NCBI GenBank assembly: GCA_000320545.1
Contig: ADNK01003523.1
Coordinates: 1-26,122, forward strand
Reading direction: 5' to 3'
From: Bigelowiella natans CCMP2755
Taxonomy: Eukaryota > Cercozoa > Chlorarachniophyceae
DNA length: 26,122 nt
Positions 9,871-21,372 of this stretch are shown one piece after another (within the stretch, counting starts at the first letter, position 1; the number at the start of each line of letters is the position of its first letter). The notes below the pieces were generated by a model. It was not told the origin of the DNA and ran no database searches. It saw only the letters and a program-made list of their open reading frames with translations. The position numbers and the translations under genes are program-made.

Positions 9871-12800
9871 TTAGAATTGACCACTTTGCCGTGCAAAGTA
9901 ACTTCCGATGGCTAGGATGAACGAGGAGATGTAAGAGGTTCCCACTGCAATCAATCCTTTGAAAGTCACCTGCAACAATTGACCATGAGCACAAAACATC
10001 CGTTCAAATGGGGGGTAGGAACATGGAAAAAGTAGAAGAATGGGCAATAGGAACAAATCCATTCTACCGGTCTGCCGAAGACTTTGAGCTGAAGTGCATC
10101 AAATTCTGGATTCGAGATTCTTGTGATCGCGCCGTCTATGCATTGGATGGCAACTCCAATATTGCCGACTTGCGATGGGCTGGCTACGATTTCTACCTTG
10201 CCATTGGGAAATGTGTTCGACATCAGTCCTCCGACATTTGGCTTACTGACATGTGCACCCAATTCAGAAGCTCTATCAAGGTTGTGGGCATCAGGAAACT
10301 TGAGATCCTCAAGATAGTTTTGATCCTTTACCAAATCATTTATCCTGCCCTCCACAATTTTCTGACCTATTTGCAGGTGCTAGATTTAGAATTTCAACAT
10401 ATATATTGTGTTCGGTGTGGTGTACCTGCCCCACTGTCGATTCTTTGTTTGATGTCCATTGCATTTTGAAAGGCTCCTTGTCCTTTTGCAACATTTGCAA
10501 GAAGTTTCTTTGCGCGATTATTTGATGGATCACATGCGAACCCAACGTTTAGCTTCTCCGCATGCAGAAAATCGAGAACGTTGTCGTTCATAACAGCATT
10601 AACTTGAGCATAAAGAGACAAAACTCCGACAACGTAAGCAGTGAGAACACCAGTCTGATAATAGAATACTGCGGCATACTCATTTTCTCCACCTTGAATA
10701 GTAGTAAATACATTGTAGCACGCTAGAGATCCTGCAATTGATATCAATCCTGGAAAAATACGATCCATCGGGAAAAGTTTGGCAAGTCTTTCGAGGTTAA
10801 CGTCAAAAATCTCTTGACGAATTTTCAGCCATGAGACTAAGTTGCTAGCTGATGACAATCTGATTGAGAAGTCGAGACCTTCTCTCGAACTTTTACCAGG
10901 AGACGGGAGGGAAGCAACTGCCACAAAATGAATTATGGTTTTCAGCGCCAAGATGATCCAAATGTTGAGAGCGAAGTAAATAAATGATAGGCCAAAGAGG
11001 ACATTTATCCCAAGAATAATGTACACAACTGCTTGGTAACTCCAATTGATTTTATCATTACTTTGGAGATTAGATATAGATACCAGTGTAGCCATTAGGT
11101 AATGCACTAAAGCAGTCGATAGACCTATCACGTATAAAACGCGAGGGTTATACAATGCATTGCCAATCCTCCCCCCACAGCTCTCGCTGGATGTGATTCT
11201 AGTCTGTTCATGACGCTGCTTCATCATAGCTTCGAACTCTCCAATAAGCGTTATGACGGACAATTTTGTTCGCCAAACTTCAGCACCATACGTTTTTTGT
11301 TTTGTGGAAATTATAGCACCCTTTCCGCCACTAGCAGGGCCTAAATCTTCATCTTCCTCTTCTTCATTTTCCTCCTCTGATTCTTCTGAATCATCACTGT
11401 CTTCGTCCTCATCCGCGTCAGCGAGTTGTTCATGACGTGCTGTAGATTTGCACAGCTCAGCACAAACAAAAAGGAATTTAAAACATTTGTCTAGTATATC
11501 AATTTTAACTTCCCCGTCGAACAGGTTTTCATCATTGCCATCTACACTCCTTCTATATGTAACACTAAAATTGGATACATATAGTCCAACTAATTTATTA
11601 ACACGATCCTCTGTTAATGCTTCCTCGCGGTCACTTAAGGCTGCCACAATGAATCCGATGAAACACGGAAGAGGTTTCTCCTCCGAAACGCTTCTTTGCA
11701 AAAGATTTAAAATTAGCCCCGGAGCCAACTGCCAATACGTTATCACCACCGTTATCAATGCCGTCAAGCACTCAATCGCAGAAATATTAACGTTATTGAT
11801 TACATCTGCACGCACAAGCATGAATGTAATAAATAACGCAAGTGCACCCCAGCCGTAAATAGACATGAAGATGGACCACATGATCTTCGCACAGAAACTG
11901 TGATTAAATCCATCATTTTTAGAATTTTTAATTGTTGTGTCTTCTTGCCAGAGACTATATATACAAACGATTGGCATGTATACGGGAGAAAGGGAGAGGA
12001 GGAGCATTTGAGTTACAAAATAGAAGAACCCTAAGTTAAGATCATGATATATAAGACTTTGTCTAACTGAAAGCTCTTGAAACCTACCCAGAAGGGCTTT
12101 TATAAAGAAAAAAGAATTTTCTTGAAACTTTTCTTTGAGCATGAGACGGCCGACGATGATGAAAATGAGTGTCGCCAATATTTTGCTGCTCTCTTCATCT
12201 TTTAATCGATGGCGGGCGTCTGTATCTACATCATACCATTGACAGACTTGGGCGATGACCTCAACAAGTTCGATGTCGTCTCTCTTTTCTTCCGGTAGAG
12301 CACCCTCTCTGAGACAGCGTATCACGTAAATATCCGGTTTCGATATTGTATGAGTGAATGGATTACTCATGACCATCGTCAAACACCCAGCCAGTTCATC
12401 TTTGTCTAGCTCTCCATTCTTATCAGGATCAAACTTTCTGCTCAAAATTTTGAGGGAGTTGATAGCCTCAGGCGTTTCGAGAACGCTAAATAACTGAGAG
12501 CGGATATCATTCGATGAATCTTCTCCCTGACCGGTAAGGTAGTCATTCAAAGAATAGCACATTTGAAGCCGTGTTCGGTCAAAAACTGAAGCTAGCAACC
12601 CTTCTTTTGTACCCCTCCTTCTCTGAGATATCTTAGTTTCTAAAAACCCTAGATTTCGTCGAAGAAACTCAAGTATGAGCCCCTCATCTGTTTTGTGTTT
12701 TGCCTGACCCGAAGCATCCAAAGGATATTGAAGGAACGCCACATCTGCTGCGTCGGCACCATCGCAAAGAAATAGAAAAGGGGGAAGTCCAGAATTGAAC

Positions 12801-15800
12801 CCGCTGTCATCGCCCCATTGAGGCACAAAAAGACGACAACTGTCCGTCGCTATGCGTTCAAGATACCTAGGAATACTGTTCTCCTCAAGATTCATGAGAA
12901 CTGTATGCACATTGTTTCTCCTCAGCAAGTCTGACATTCCCATTACGACTTTAATTACAAACTTACTATATTCGCCATTGTCGTGGAGGCACAAAAGAAC
13001 ATTTTCGGTTTTTCCCAGAACTAATCTTCTGAGACTGCTTTGATCAATCAAGAAGAATTTTAACTCAGAGTTGATGATTCTTGAGACACGATACCCTGAT
13101 GATGTCAGCTGCGGTAAATCGCAGAATCTGATCATTTCCTTCACAAGAGACCCAGTTTGACTTCGTCTTGGATAAAAGTATGAGTGTTCGTCTGCCTGGA
13201 TAAGCTGAATCCGGCACCTGTTATCTTGTTGTTCCTTCTTTGTGAGTTTGAGTAGGAAGAGCGTGTCATGAGCTTTATAATTCTGGGCGTCTTTTTTGGC
13301 TTGTGCAAGTGAGAAAAATGACATTGATCGATTATTCAACAAAGATCTTCTTGCCTCTGCGATGTTAGGCTTTTCATTAACCACGGGGAAGATTTTCGCT
13401 TCCGATCTTCTTGTAAAACTTCCCATTAAGTTCCTCATAGATGATGTCAACTTTTCTTTGAATTCCATTGTGAACTTATCCCCCGTCTGTCTGAGTTGGT
13501 CATTTGCTCTTTCTTTAAATTCCATTGTGAACTTTTCCTCCGTCTGTCTGCATTGGTCATTTGCTCTTTCTTTGAATTTTGTTTTTCCCTCTTCCACTTT
13601 GGCACTTAAGTTCATAGGCACTTCCGAGATAACTTTCACTTCCATGCCCCCAAGTTCGATGTCGACTTCATTCTTTCCTTTGATTGCATCAGCAGTTGCA
13701 ATAGATTCTCTTGGATTTACTGCATCATTCTTCTCATCTTCACCTTTCTTTGCTGTGGCTCGCATCGAATCTCCAAATGTGAAGTTGCCGCGTCCATTTT
13801 CCGGTGACTCATCCTCATCAGCTTTCAATTCTGAAGGAACACTTTCACAATCCTCATCAGCTTTCAATTCTGAAGGAACACTTTCACAATCAACGTCTAT
13901 ATGAGCTTGACTCAATGAAGCCACTGCTTTGCGGGAGCCTTGTTTTGCAATGGATGCCATTGCATTCACTTTGTCCACTGCTTTGAGGGGGCCTTGTTTT
14001 GCAATGGATGCCATTGCACTAACTTCGTCAATGACTCTTGCAGCCTTCTCATGGGAAGGATGAGAATCATCAGAATGATCATCTTCATGCCTCGACAAAA
14101 TACGGTTTGAAGCTTCTGCGAAGGCACAAACAATGTTGATGCCCATTGGCGTGCAAAGGGTTTGTTCGTTAATTTCCAGGATCACCACTTTTTTAGCAAC
14201 ATCCGCGCATCGGGCATGCAACGTTGGTGTGTAAAAGCTCAGTCCACGAAGAGTTGGTGAAACCAAATTTTCTCCGTTACAAGATCGAAAGGCTCTCATG
14301 GTCTCAAGAGTCGGCGCAAGGAATTTTTTCCGTTTTTGAGTCACCGCATTTGCCTCCACATCTTGCATCTTTCGTCCGAAGATTCGACATGTGTAGCTTC
14401 GGAGGATTTCTCTCCCTCTGTTTGGTTTAGCTTGCAACATAAACTCCACACGTTGAATGGATTCGACTGGTTCTGGCAGGGCATACTGCGAGCTGTAGAG
14501 ACCTGTGGTTTGACAGTATTCTATGAAGAGATCATCGTACTTGGCTAGACATGGATCACTGAATATCTCCTCAGTGCTAATGGATGCTCTGGAGTCAAAT
14601 GTCTTAATTGGCTTCTTGAAGTCGGGTTCTCCAACTCCGGTTTCTTCCGACCCGGCATATAGCACAATGGTTCCTTCAAGATCGATGAAAAAACGGTTTG
14701 CATCAAACCGGTGAATGCTCTCACGGATCTTCTCCCAAGTCAAAGAGAACATTTTCGTGATCTTTTCCCCCTTGGAACTTCCAACTACCTTGACCCTTAT
14801 GTCAGAGAAAAGATCCGTAATAGGCTCTTTTGAATCAACTGAAACATGGGTTAACTCCCATCTCGTGTTTGTCATTCTGTTCATCAACCAAGAAGAATGA
14901 TGATGATGAGAGTAATTGACAGAGACAGAATGGCGCCAAAAAGTACTGTGCGACAGAGATTCAATTTTGCAATCGTTTCTGTTCACAGCAGCTTTGAGGC
15001 CAATGGACAATCTAGTGGAGTTAAGATTAGGATAAAGGTATTTAAGAGCTTGTCGAAACCATCCCTTGCGCGTAGCTGGAGAGCAAAAGTATGGAATTGT
15101 CCCTGTGAGATTCTGCGTTTCTGGAGCCTCAAGAATTACCACTTTCTCTCCAAATTTCAGCTCATTTCCATCCCGAATAACGAGTGCTGCACGTAGCCCG
15201 CCCCTTACTCTACGATTGGGTGGGAAATATTCAGGAATGGGATCATTCTTGTCAAGATCGATGACCATGACATGGACTGGAAGGCCAGGTTGCTCCAACA
15301 GGTCTTTTGAGTTATTTCCAAGATCCCAAGGACATCTACGGAAAGCCAAGGACAGTGTTTGGGCCATAAGATAGGCATTGTTTGTTTTGGCGGTCGTGTG
15401 CCCTATGACCATGCAAAAGAAACCTGCTTTCAGACTTCTTGCCAAAACATCCTTTATCATGGTATTCGTAACATATGTGACACCCGTCATATCTGTATAC
15501 GTTTTCTGCTCAATCCACCGGGGTAAACTCGTAATTTTTGCACTTCGATAGGAACAATCAATTTTGTTTTCCTTCCAAGCATAATGGAAATCACGAATGA
15601 TCTTAACTTGTGGTGTGATATTAACTAGTTTCTTTACAAATCTAGCCCCCTTACTATGAATGACCAATAAATTTTTTTTCTTCGAGTATAAGTTTACAAG
15701 TTTCAACTCAATAGCTAGCTCTCTGTCAAGAAAGAAGAAACCTAAGTCAATAGCACTGTTTTCATTCTTAGACTCAGCTTGCTCTCTAATTTCTTTTGCA

Positions 15801-17483
15801 AATTCTGCTAAAGCTTGCCTCCATTCTTCTGACTCCTTCCCAAAAAATGATCCGACAAAAGATGCTTTCATTGTAGGTTGGACTATGTTCGGTAGAATTA
15901 AAGGAAGATTGTTTTGGGCCCTAGCAATCAACACAGCTGTATGAGCAGCTAAAGCTCTAAAATTTCCCTCGATGGCAGCTCTTGAATTGATATCTAATAT
16001 TAAGTTGCAATGCAATTTTCCTTTCTTCAGCCACAGAATATAGGGTGCGGCCTTCTTGTGATCGAACCAAACTACTCCAGGAGGGTTGTACGGATCATTA
16101 GTATCAAGATCAAGATTGACGACCTTTCCGCCAAATTCGAGCGCATGTAGACATTTGGCCAGCATTCTTGATAGACGATTTTGTGAAGCTGCGACAAGTA
16201 TACAATCGGGTTCCTCGAGCACTTTCACTCGCTTTGTCGAAATTTGTGAATCGAGATGAATCAAATCTTTTCTAGAAATTGAAAGCACGCTGCTATCCGC
16301 AATACGAAACATATAGAATGAGCGATGCCAATACGGTTTTACCTCACCCCACCTAGATCATAACAATAGTCGATCAAAATCACAGGCATTACTTCACGTC
16401 TACTATTATTTGTATTCCATTCTCAAAATAAAAATAAAAATTTCATTCTTGCATCAACCTTTTTCTATTTGAGCACAGCGCTATAAAATTTTCCATTGCA
16501 GTATAGGAGTTCGCCACTGGCCGTCCGTCGGAATCCTCGGTAGGTGTAGAGCGGAAACATATGGTATACGAATTATGTGTCCTCGGTTCACGTTCTTTAT
16601 TTAGGTTTGCGACGTACAGGAGCAGGAGCTTGCCCTCTTTGACATCATCATAGCTCAAGAGATGCGACGAGGCCGCAGCATTTGCAGAATAGAAGAAACG
16701 GATATCTGAGGTCGGTCTGGAGAAGGAAATCTCACGAAGCTCTTTCAGTACCTCAGTTGATTCGTCTTCATTCGTGTGCGAAATAAGCAGGACCACATAG
16801 TCCATATCCTAAGGGAATTAATGAAAGGATGATAGTCTATACCTACCCTCTGAATGGAATTGAGAAAATGCACCTACCGGATACGTGGAGTCTTTCCACC
16901 TCTGCACGAATTTCCCCCTTACTTTGATAAAATATGTAGAGGCTGGTTGCGGAAATAACAGTAATCCCTTATATAGGTTGGCGGGCAGTTTACTATGAGG
17001 ATTGGCTTGAAGATTGGGTTTCTTTCGAAGACCAAGGACCATAATCTTCAGTGTTGGTGTCGATCGGGCAAAAAATTTGGCCTTTTCAAAAACAATCTCG
17101 AGTTTTTCGCCTTTATTGAACTCTTTGTACGCCTCTGCGAGTGTAACATTGTGCCAGCTATGCAGAACTTCCGTAGGTCGAGCTTGAGCCAAGGCTATCG
17201 ACCGTTTGAAAATGTTAGTAGAATCCATTGTGTTGATACTTTCTATCTTTCCAAGTGCATACTTGCCAAATTCGTCCAATTTAACGGCCACATGGGTGAT
17301 GAAGCATCTTCTGGTGCAAATTAGGGTAATCCTCTGATTTTTGATATAGATTCTCTCATGATCATCTTCAAAAGGTTTTAGGATTACACGCGCCAGAAAT
17401 TCGTCATCTGATAATTCGTCTTTGACTTCCCCGTCCGGTGTGTGGAATCCTCCGAAGTTATCTCCTATGGATTCTATTATCAT
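9871..17483 (-). CDS. Giant polytopic membrane protein with thioredoxin-like modules and an EF-hand
   Basis: Exons 16878-17483, 16459-16808, 10426-16352, 10068-10366 and 9871-9969 join in frame (introns 69, 106, 59 and 98 bp) to about 2,426 residues. I do not recognise the family. Residues 1-200 have no known domain. Modules at about 369-452, 630-760 and 1432-1550, and perhaps 205-315, show a thioredoxin-like order: a hydrophobic strand, a helix, a DLDxNDP-type strand, a Pro-preceded strand and a final helix. No CxxC is present, so redox activity is unlikely. Residues about 1070-1300 form a charged linker with three sets of in-frame repeats. A canonical EF-hand loop, DPDKNGELDKDE, lies at 1627-1638 (12395-12430). 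Nine or so membrane segments follow from about 1700 to the C terminus, interrupted by an acidic run (11338-11430). The protein ends in a further hydrophobic helix. An extra first exon at 17608-17650 (ATG 17650) would join in phase 1 to 17473. Confidence 0.8.
12395..12430 (-). other. EF-hand calcium-binding loop in the giant protein
   Basis: Codes for DPDKNGELDKDE. Acidic or oxygen ligands are in the expected places (D1, D3, N5, E7, D9, E12), with Gly at position 6 and a hydrophobic residue at position 8. Only one clear EF-hand is visible, just before the membrane region, which suggests calcium control of the membrane domain (inference). Confidence 0.85.
13456..13580. repeat. 57 bp imperfect tandem repeat inside the giant coding exon
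   Basis: A 57 bp unit encodes a 19-residue charged, probably helical segment (FKERANDQ-RQT--KFTME). There are two nearly full copies and a partial one; equivalent points lie at 13461 and 13518. The period preserves the reading frame. Confidence 0.85.
13812..13889. repeat. 39 bp perfect tandem duplication inside the giant coding exon
   Basis: Two identical 39 bp units (13812-13850 and 13851-13889) encode two copies of a 13-residue acidic unit containing CESVPSELKADED. The frame is kept. Identity between the copies suggests recent duplication. Confidence 0.95.
13921..14028. repeat. 54 bp tandem repeat inside the giant coding exon
   Basis: Equivalent points at 13937 and 13991 define a 54 bp unit encoding 18 residues (AMASIAKQG followed by a Lys/Val-rich tail), present twice with few differences. 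It is in frame. Confidence 0.85.
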
Positions 17484-17650
17484 GAAAGTAATATTAGCTT
17501 AAAATACGCGATGTGGCCAAATTTAAAAAATAGTGATTTACCAAGTCTTACGTTATCCCAAAGAATCTGATCCCGAGTTCTTTTTTTTCCCCCAAATTTG
17601 CCCTTACTCTCCACACTGTTGTGGTCACTTTTTCCAGATGTGGACCGCAT

Positions 17651-20080
17651 TTTTGTATTTTTCTGCCGACTTTTAGTTTATGCACCGCGGCTTTACCTCG
17701 ATCTGTCTTTGTTTCAACCCCCCCTGGCACTCTTGTATGTAGTTTCTAGATGAGAAAATTGAAGGGAAACTCTCGTGGGTACTGGGCAGAATGTGTGCTT
17801 ACAGAGCAGCCACAAGCAGCACCAGAAAACCTTGGTCGGTTGAGGTGCCAGGCGGCAGGAGAGAGATCGATCTTTTAGGTGAGCGGGTGACGTACCTGGC
17901 AGCAGGAGACAGGGAAGGATAGAAATTCCGTTACGTGAGCGGTTCCACGTGCCGCAAGGTCGCTGAATGATGTAGTATCCATCCTTTTTTAATCGGCGAC
18001 AAGTGCTGAAGCATGACGACATGATCCGAAGTCCGATGTTCGGTATTTGTTAGATCTCTGTTAGATCTCTAGATCCTACCGTAGATCATCTACTCGTACC
18101 TGTCTTCTCCATCCATATGCAATGGCGTTCTCGTGCGCGACATCGTTTTTGAACATCGTTTTTGAACATTTCATGCATGATCTTACACCGGCTGTTGAGA
18201 TCATTTAGTTCGTCGATTTCCAGAGCATTTCCAACAAAACCCATCCCCCACCTTCAGTGGCGCATGTAGTTTTGATCAACGCTTTCTTCATTGTTCATTG
18301 TTCATTGTCCAGTTCGAGGCACTGCATTTTGCACACTGCAAGTGTCTTGCAACACTTTGGAAATGTAGTTTTTCATCATTGTTTCATTGTTTCAGGTTTT
18401 TTAGCACATTTCCGGAACCAAATTCCTCATGTCCACCACTTCGTAGCCCACCAAAGTTGGTTCGAGGCACAATTTTCAGTCCTCACTGGAGCCAGAATGT
18501 TCGAGGCACTGCATTTCGCACACTGCAAGTGTCTTGTCACACTTTGGAAATGCAGTTTTTCATCATTGCATTGTTCTCATTGTTCCCCCACATGCCTCAG
18601 TCCTGCTTCTCAGTGCACGAGGCTTCACACGGTGGTCAAAGGGTCACGGATGAGTCAGCGTGACCTGTGATCCTTTCAACCGCTCCTGTGGAATGGCCTC
18701 AATCATTCATTCAATTCAGAGCGTCAAAAACATTTTTTGCAATTGCATGGACGCTTGCACAAGCCAACTGTGCATCCTGCTGGATCGAACCTTGCTGGCT
18801 TGTGCACAATTTCATTCCAGGAGCTGCGTGTGCCTTCCATTGCCAGCCTGCTAGGCTGGTGATTGTGGTGTGTGAGTTGTGCGCACAACTTCCCCGGTCG
18901 TTCTGGCGTGTCGCATGCGTCGCGCAATCGTCAACGAGACACAGCAGGGCTAGGGTTGCCCGTTCACGACTGCAGCTGTGCGCAGTGCCACACGCTGACA
19001 TGCCAGCATGGCTAGATGGGCGCAAGTCGATCACGAGCAAAGATGAACCCCAGGTCGCAACGACAAGGGAGATGAGGTTGAGAGAAATCCATCACCTGGT
19101 GTGTAGGTGGTTGGTGAAGTTCCGGAAGCGATGAAGGTGCCAACGAGGAAAAGAAGGAAGTGCCTCCGACTGGTGTAGGTGCGCGCGTGCGTGCGTGCCA
19201 CACGTGTGCTTTGACTCTTCATCACTTCCACGCCTGACGTGAGTTCCCAAACAATGAGTGCACGTGCACGTTGACATTGCTGGATTGCCACATGTGCACG
19301 ATGGCTGCATGCGCACACAATTGTGCAACTTGGTCACACGTGCAACGTGGTTGACAACAATGTGTACGTGAAGTGTCATTGTCTCTGCTGTTCGTCCGCG
19401 CGCCTCTAGGCCTGCCATGGAAAACAGCGACGCGCAGTGCTGTGATGTTCGATCTCTAACGTTCAACTCGCAGGCGCAGCTAGACACAGCTAGCGTCCTG
19501 AACATGCAGCAACGCGCAACCATGTGCAATTTGGTGTGATTGTCACAACATTGCCGCCAGTCGTGATCAACTTCATCCACGCGCGCTGAGAGTAAAGAAC
19601 ATGTGTACTAAACTACATATGTTCGTACGTGCGTACGCTATATAGCCATTATAGGCTATAGAAGAAACAATGCGCATGTGGGAACTGAAGGGTGCATGCA
19701 ATTGGAAAATCATCGATCTGTACAATAACTTGGTTCGCATATGATTTCCGTTTTGAAGGCATCGCAGCGGCTGCGCTGCTTATTATACTGGCATCTAAAG
19801 AATTTAGTTCAGCTACTATGGACTACTAGTCTGGGCTTTGACATTGATTATGAAGACTCAGCGGACTAACCGGCGGCCGTGGAAGTGGTGGGTGGTAGCG
19901 GTAATCGTGGTGGGGATATTGTAGCTCTTATGATGATAATAATGATAACGACGATGGCATTGACGGGTAAAGGTGCAATAAATGGGGCTGTGACGGAGAG
20001 GCAGGGGATAAGGGACTTCGTTGGTGGACTGTAACGCAGAGAACACTTTTCATATTTCTTGACGTGTGCAACTTATGCTG
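17651..20080. other. Unassigned region with dispersed short repeats
   Basis: About 2.4 kb with no gene I can support. Open frames such as 17714-18022 and 19092-19580 (minus) and 18667-19134 (plus) lack family motifs and matching splice phases. The stretch contains a direct repeat pair (about 18313-18382 and 18500-18569), a 7 bp ATTGTTC run at 18288-18309, and a long TG/CA- and TGCACGTG-rich part at 18700-19450. The 5' UTR and promoter of the giant gene should lie at its left end. Confidence 0.45.
18313..18569. repeat. Direct repeat pair of about 70 bp
   Basis: Both copies begin TTCGAGGCACTGCATTT and continue with CACACTGCAAGTGTCTTG and CACTTTGGAAATG-AGTTTTT. They start at 18313 and 18500 (187 bp apart) and are close to identical over about 70 bp. 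I see no terminal inverted repeats or coding capacity, so the origin is unknown. Confidence 0.8.
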
Positions 20081-21343
20081 CTATCGTCGGTGCTCCTTCG
20101 CTTCCTGCCTAATGAGTGTTCGAATGGTGTACTCGTGGATGATGCTGCGAAGAGAATGGTTTGGGATCAATGCATTTGAGGCCAATGGCAAGTTTGTTCT
20201 TGGCGACGTGCTGTTTCGTTGTAGCCACCGCTGGATAGCGGAGCGCTCATATCTGCATATGAAAGGATGATCAGCAATGAATCCCCTCTTTGTGACAAAA
20301 GTTGGCGTGTTGCAGTTGCATCGATTGTCTAGACATGTGTTCTAAAATGCAGATAGACTAAAGATGCAACCGCACACACACACACACAAACACATACAAA
20401 CACACACATGTATAATATACACATACATAATAAATAAATAAATAAATAAATATATATATATATACACATTTACATAATATTCGATTACGTGTGCCCATCC
20501 GAACAAACGACAGGATCCTTCATAACCTCCCGCGTGATGGGGCATTGCATACTATAGACCCCAAAAGACTGGCTACTCTCCCCGCTGGAAGCTTGGTCCT
20601 CATTTTTACAATCGAGAAGCTCCGTTGCACTTGACAACATTTCACAGCACATGCAGGCATCCCCCTGCGCTGCCGCCGTCGTCAGCCCTTTGCCTCCCGA
20701 GAAAAAGCGGAACGCGGGGACCATTCTCACGATATACGCCCCAATCGCCAAACACAGTACAGCCATAATGACCTGAGGGGCAATTAGGGAGCACCGCGAA
20801 AGATAGTTTTATTGTGTTGCGACGAAGACGAATGAGCAAAAAGTATCTACGTCAAATTTCATCTTGAAAACACCATTTCCATTCTCTAAGTGAGCGAGGT
20901 TGGAGGGTGTGCATGTAGACTATTCAGCATCCTATTTTGCCGTCGATGAAATGCGAATGAATGCGCACATACAAGTTTCCTCGCTCACTCACTACCTCCT
21001 TGAGGGATTGGCCGCAATTCTGACCGGTGAATCGGAAACCCTCGGCCTGAGCCAGGTACTCCTTTAGCGGAACAGCTTTCTGGCGCATTAAGTGCACACC
21101 ACGATGACCTCCCTTATGAATAATGGGGCTTCCCTTTGTGGGCCATGCCGACGGGGAACGTTGAGAGCTGTGCGTCTCCAGAATATCCAAGCCTCTTGAT
21201 GAAATCAAGACAAACCCGGCTACAAGACACATTGAAAGACACAATCCAGCGGCAAGTCCCAGGACAAACAACCACGGCTTCGTCTGGGCTACGACGTGGC
21301 GCTGGGGCTTCTCCCCTGGCAGGGTGACGGGTAAATTGCTCAT
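20081..21343 (-). CDS. Membrane-anchored U-box protein (probable E3 ubiquitin ligase)
   Basis: Exons 20996-21343, 20489-20772 and 20081-20252 join in frame (phases 0 and 2) to 267 residues. The U-box is at about residues 189-250: QCPITREVMKDPVVCSDGHT ends one exon, and the next begins YERSAIQRWL and contains NSTSPRTNLPL and IPNHSLRSII. These are the conserved U-box core, including the DPV-DGHTYER junction. U-boxes bind E2 enzymes and promote ubiquitin transfer. Two N-terminal hydrophobic helices, about 23-48 and 117-137, suggest a hairpin membrane anchor, with the loop between them outside or in the lumen and the U-box in the cytosol (inference). A Cys-rich patch (CMCCEM) follows the second helix. 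No ARM repeats, kinase or other substrate-binding domain is present. The 236 bp intron holds CA, TAAA and TA microsatellites. The start ATG (21343) is only 29 bp from a plus-strand ATG (21373). Confidence 0.88.
20373..20464. repeat. (CA)n, (TAAA)n and (TA)n cluster
   Basis: Three adjacent microsatellites within the U-box intron 20253-20488. Confidence 0.9.
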
Positions 21344-21372
21344 GGGGCGGGAAGAACTCTAGATATTTCAGC

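Noticed and set aside
13296-13904. A 202-codon plus-strand frame
   Set aside because: It is antisense to the giant exon, and its composition mirrors the charged repeats on the coding strand.
15029-16204. TIR-like reading of the repeated modules of the giant protein
   Set aside because: The strand order, the DLDxNDP strand and the Pro-led strand fit a thioredoxin fold better; no TIR catalytic Glu or BB-loop pattern is visible.
17548-18022. Extra upstream exons of the giant gene (frames starting at 17730 and 18022)
   Set aside because: The available donors and acceptors do not share a phase with the downstream exon, and stop codons interrupt the joins.
19092-19580. A 162-codon minus-strand Cys/His-rich frame
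   Set aside because: It opens with a non-ATG codon and lies in TGCA/CACGTG-rich DNA; no zinc-finger spacing or splice partner is visible.
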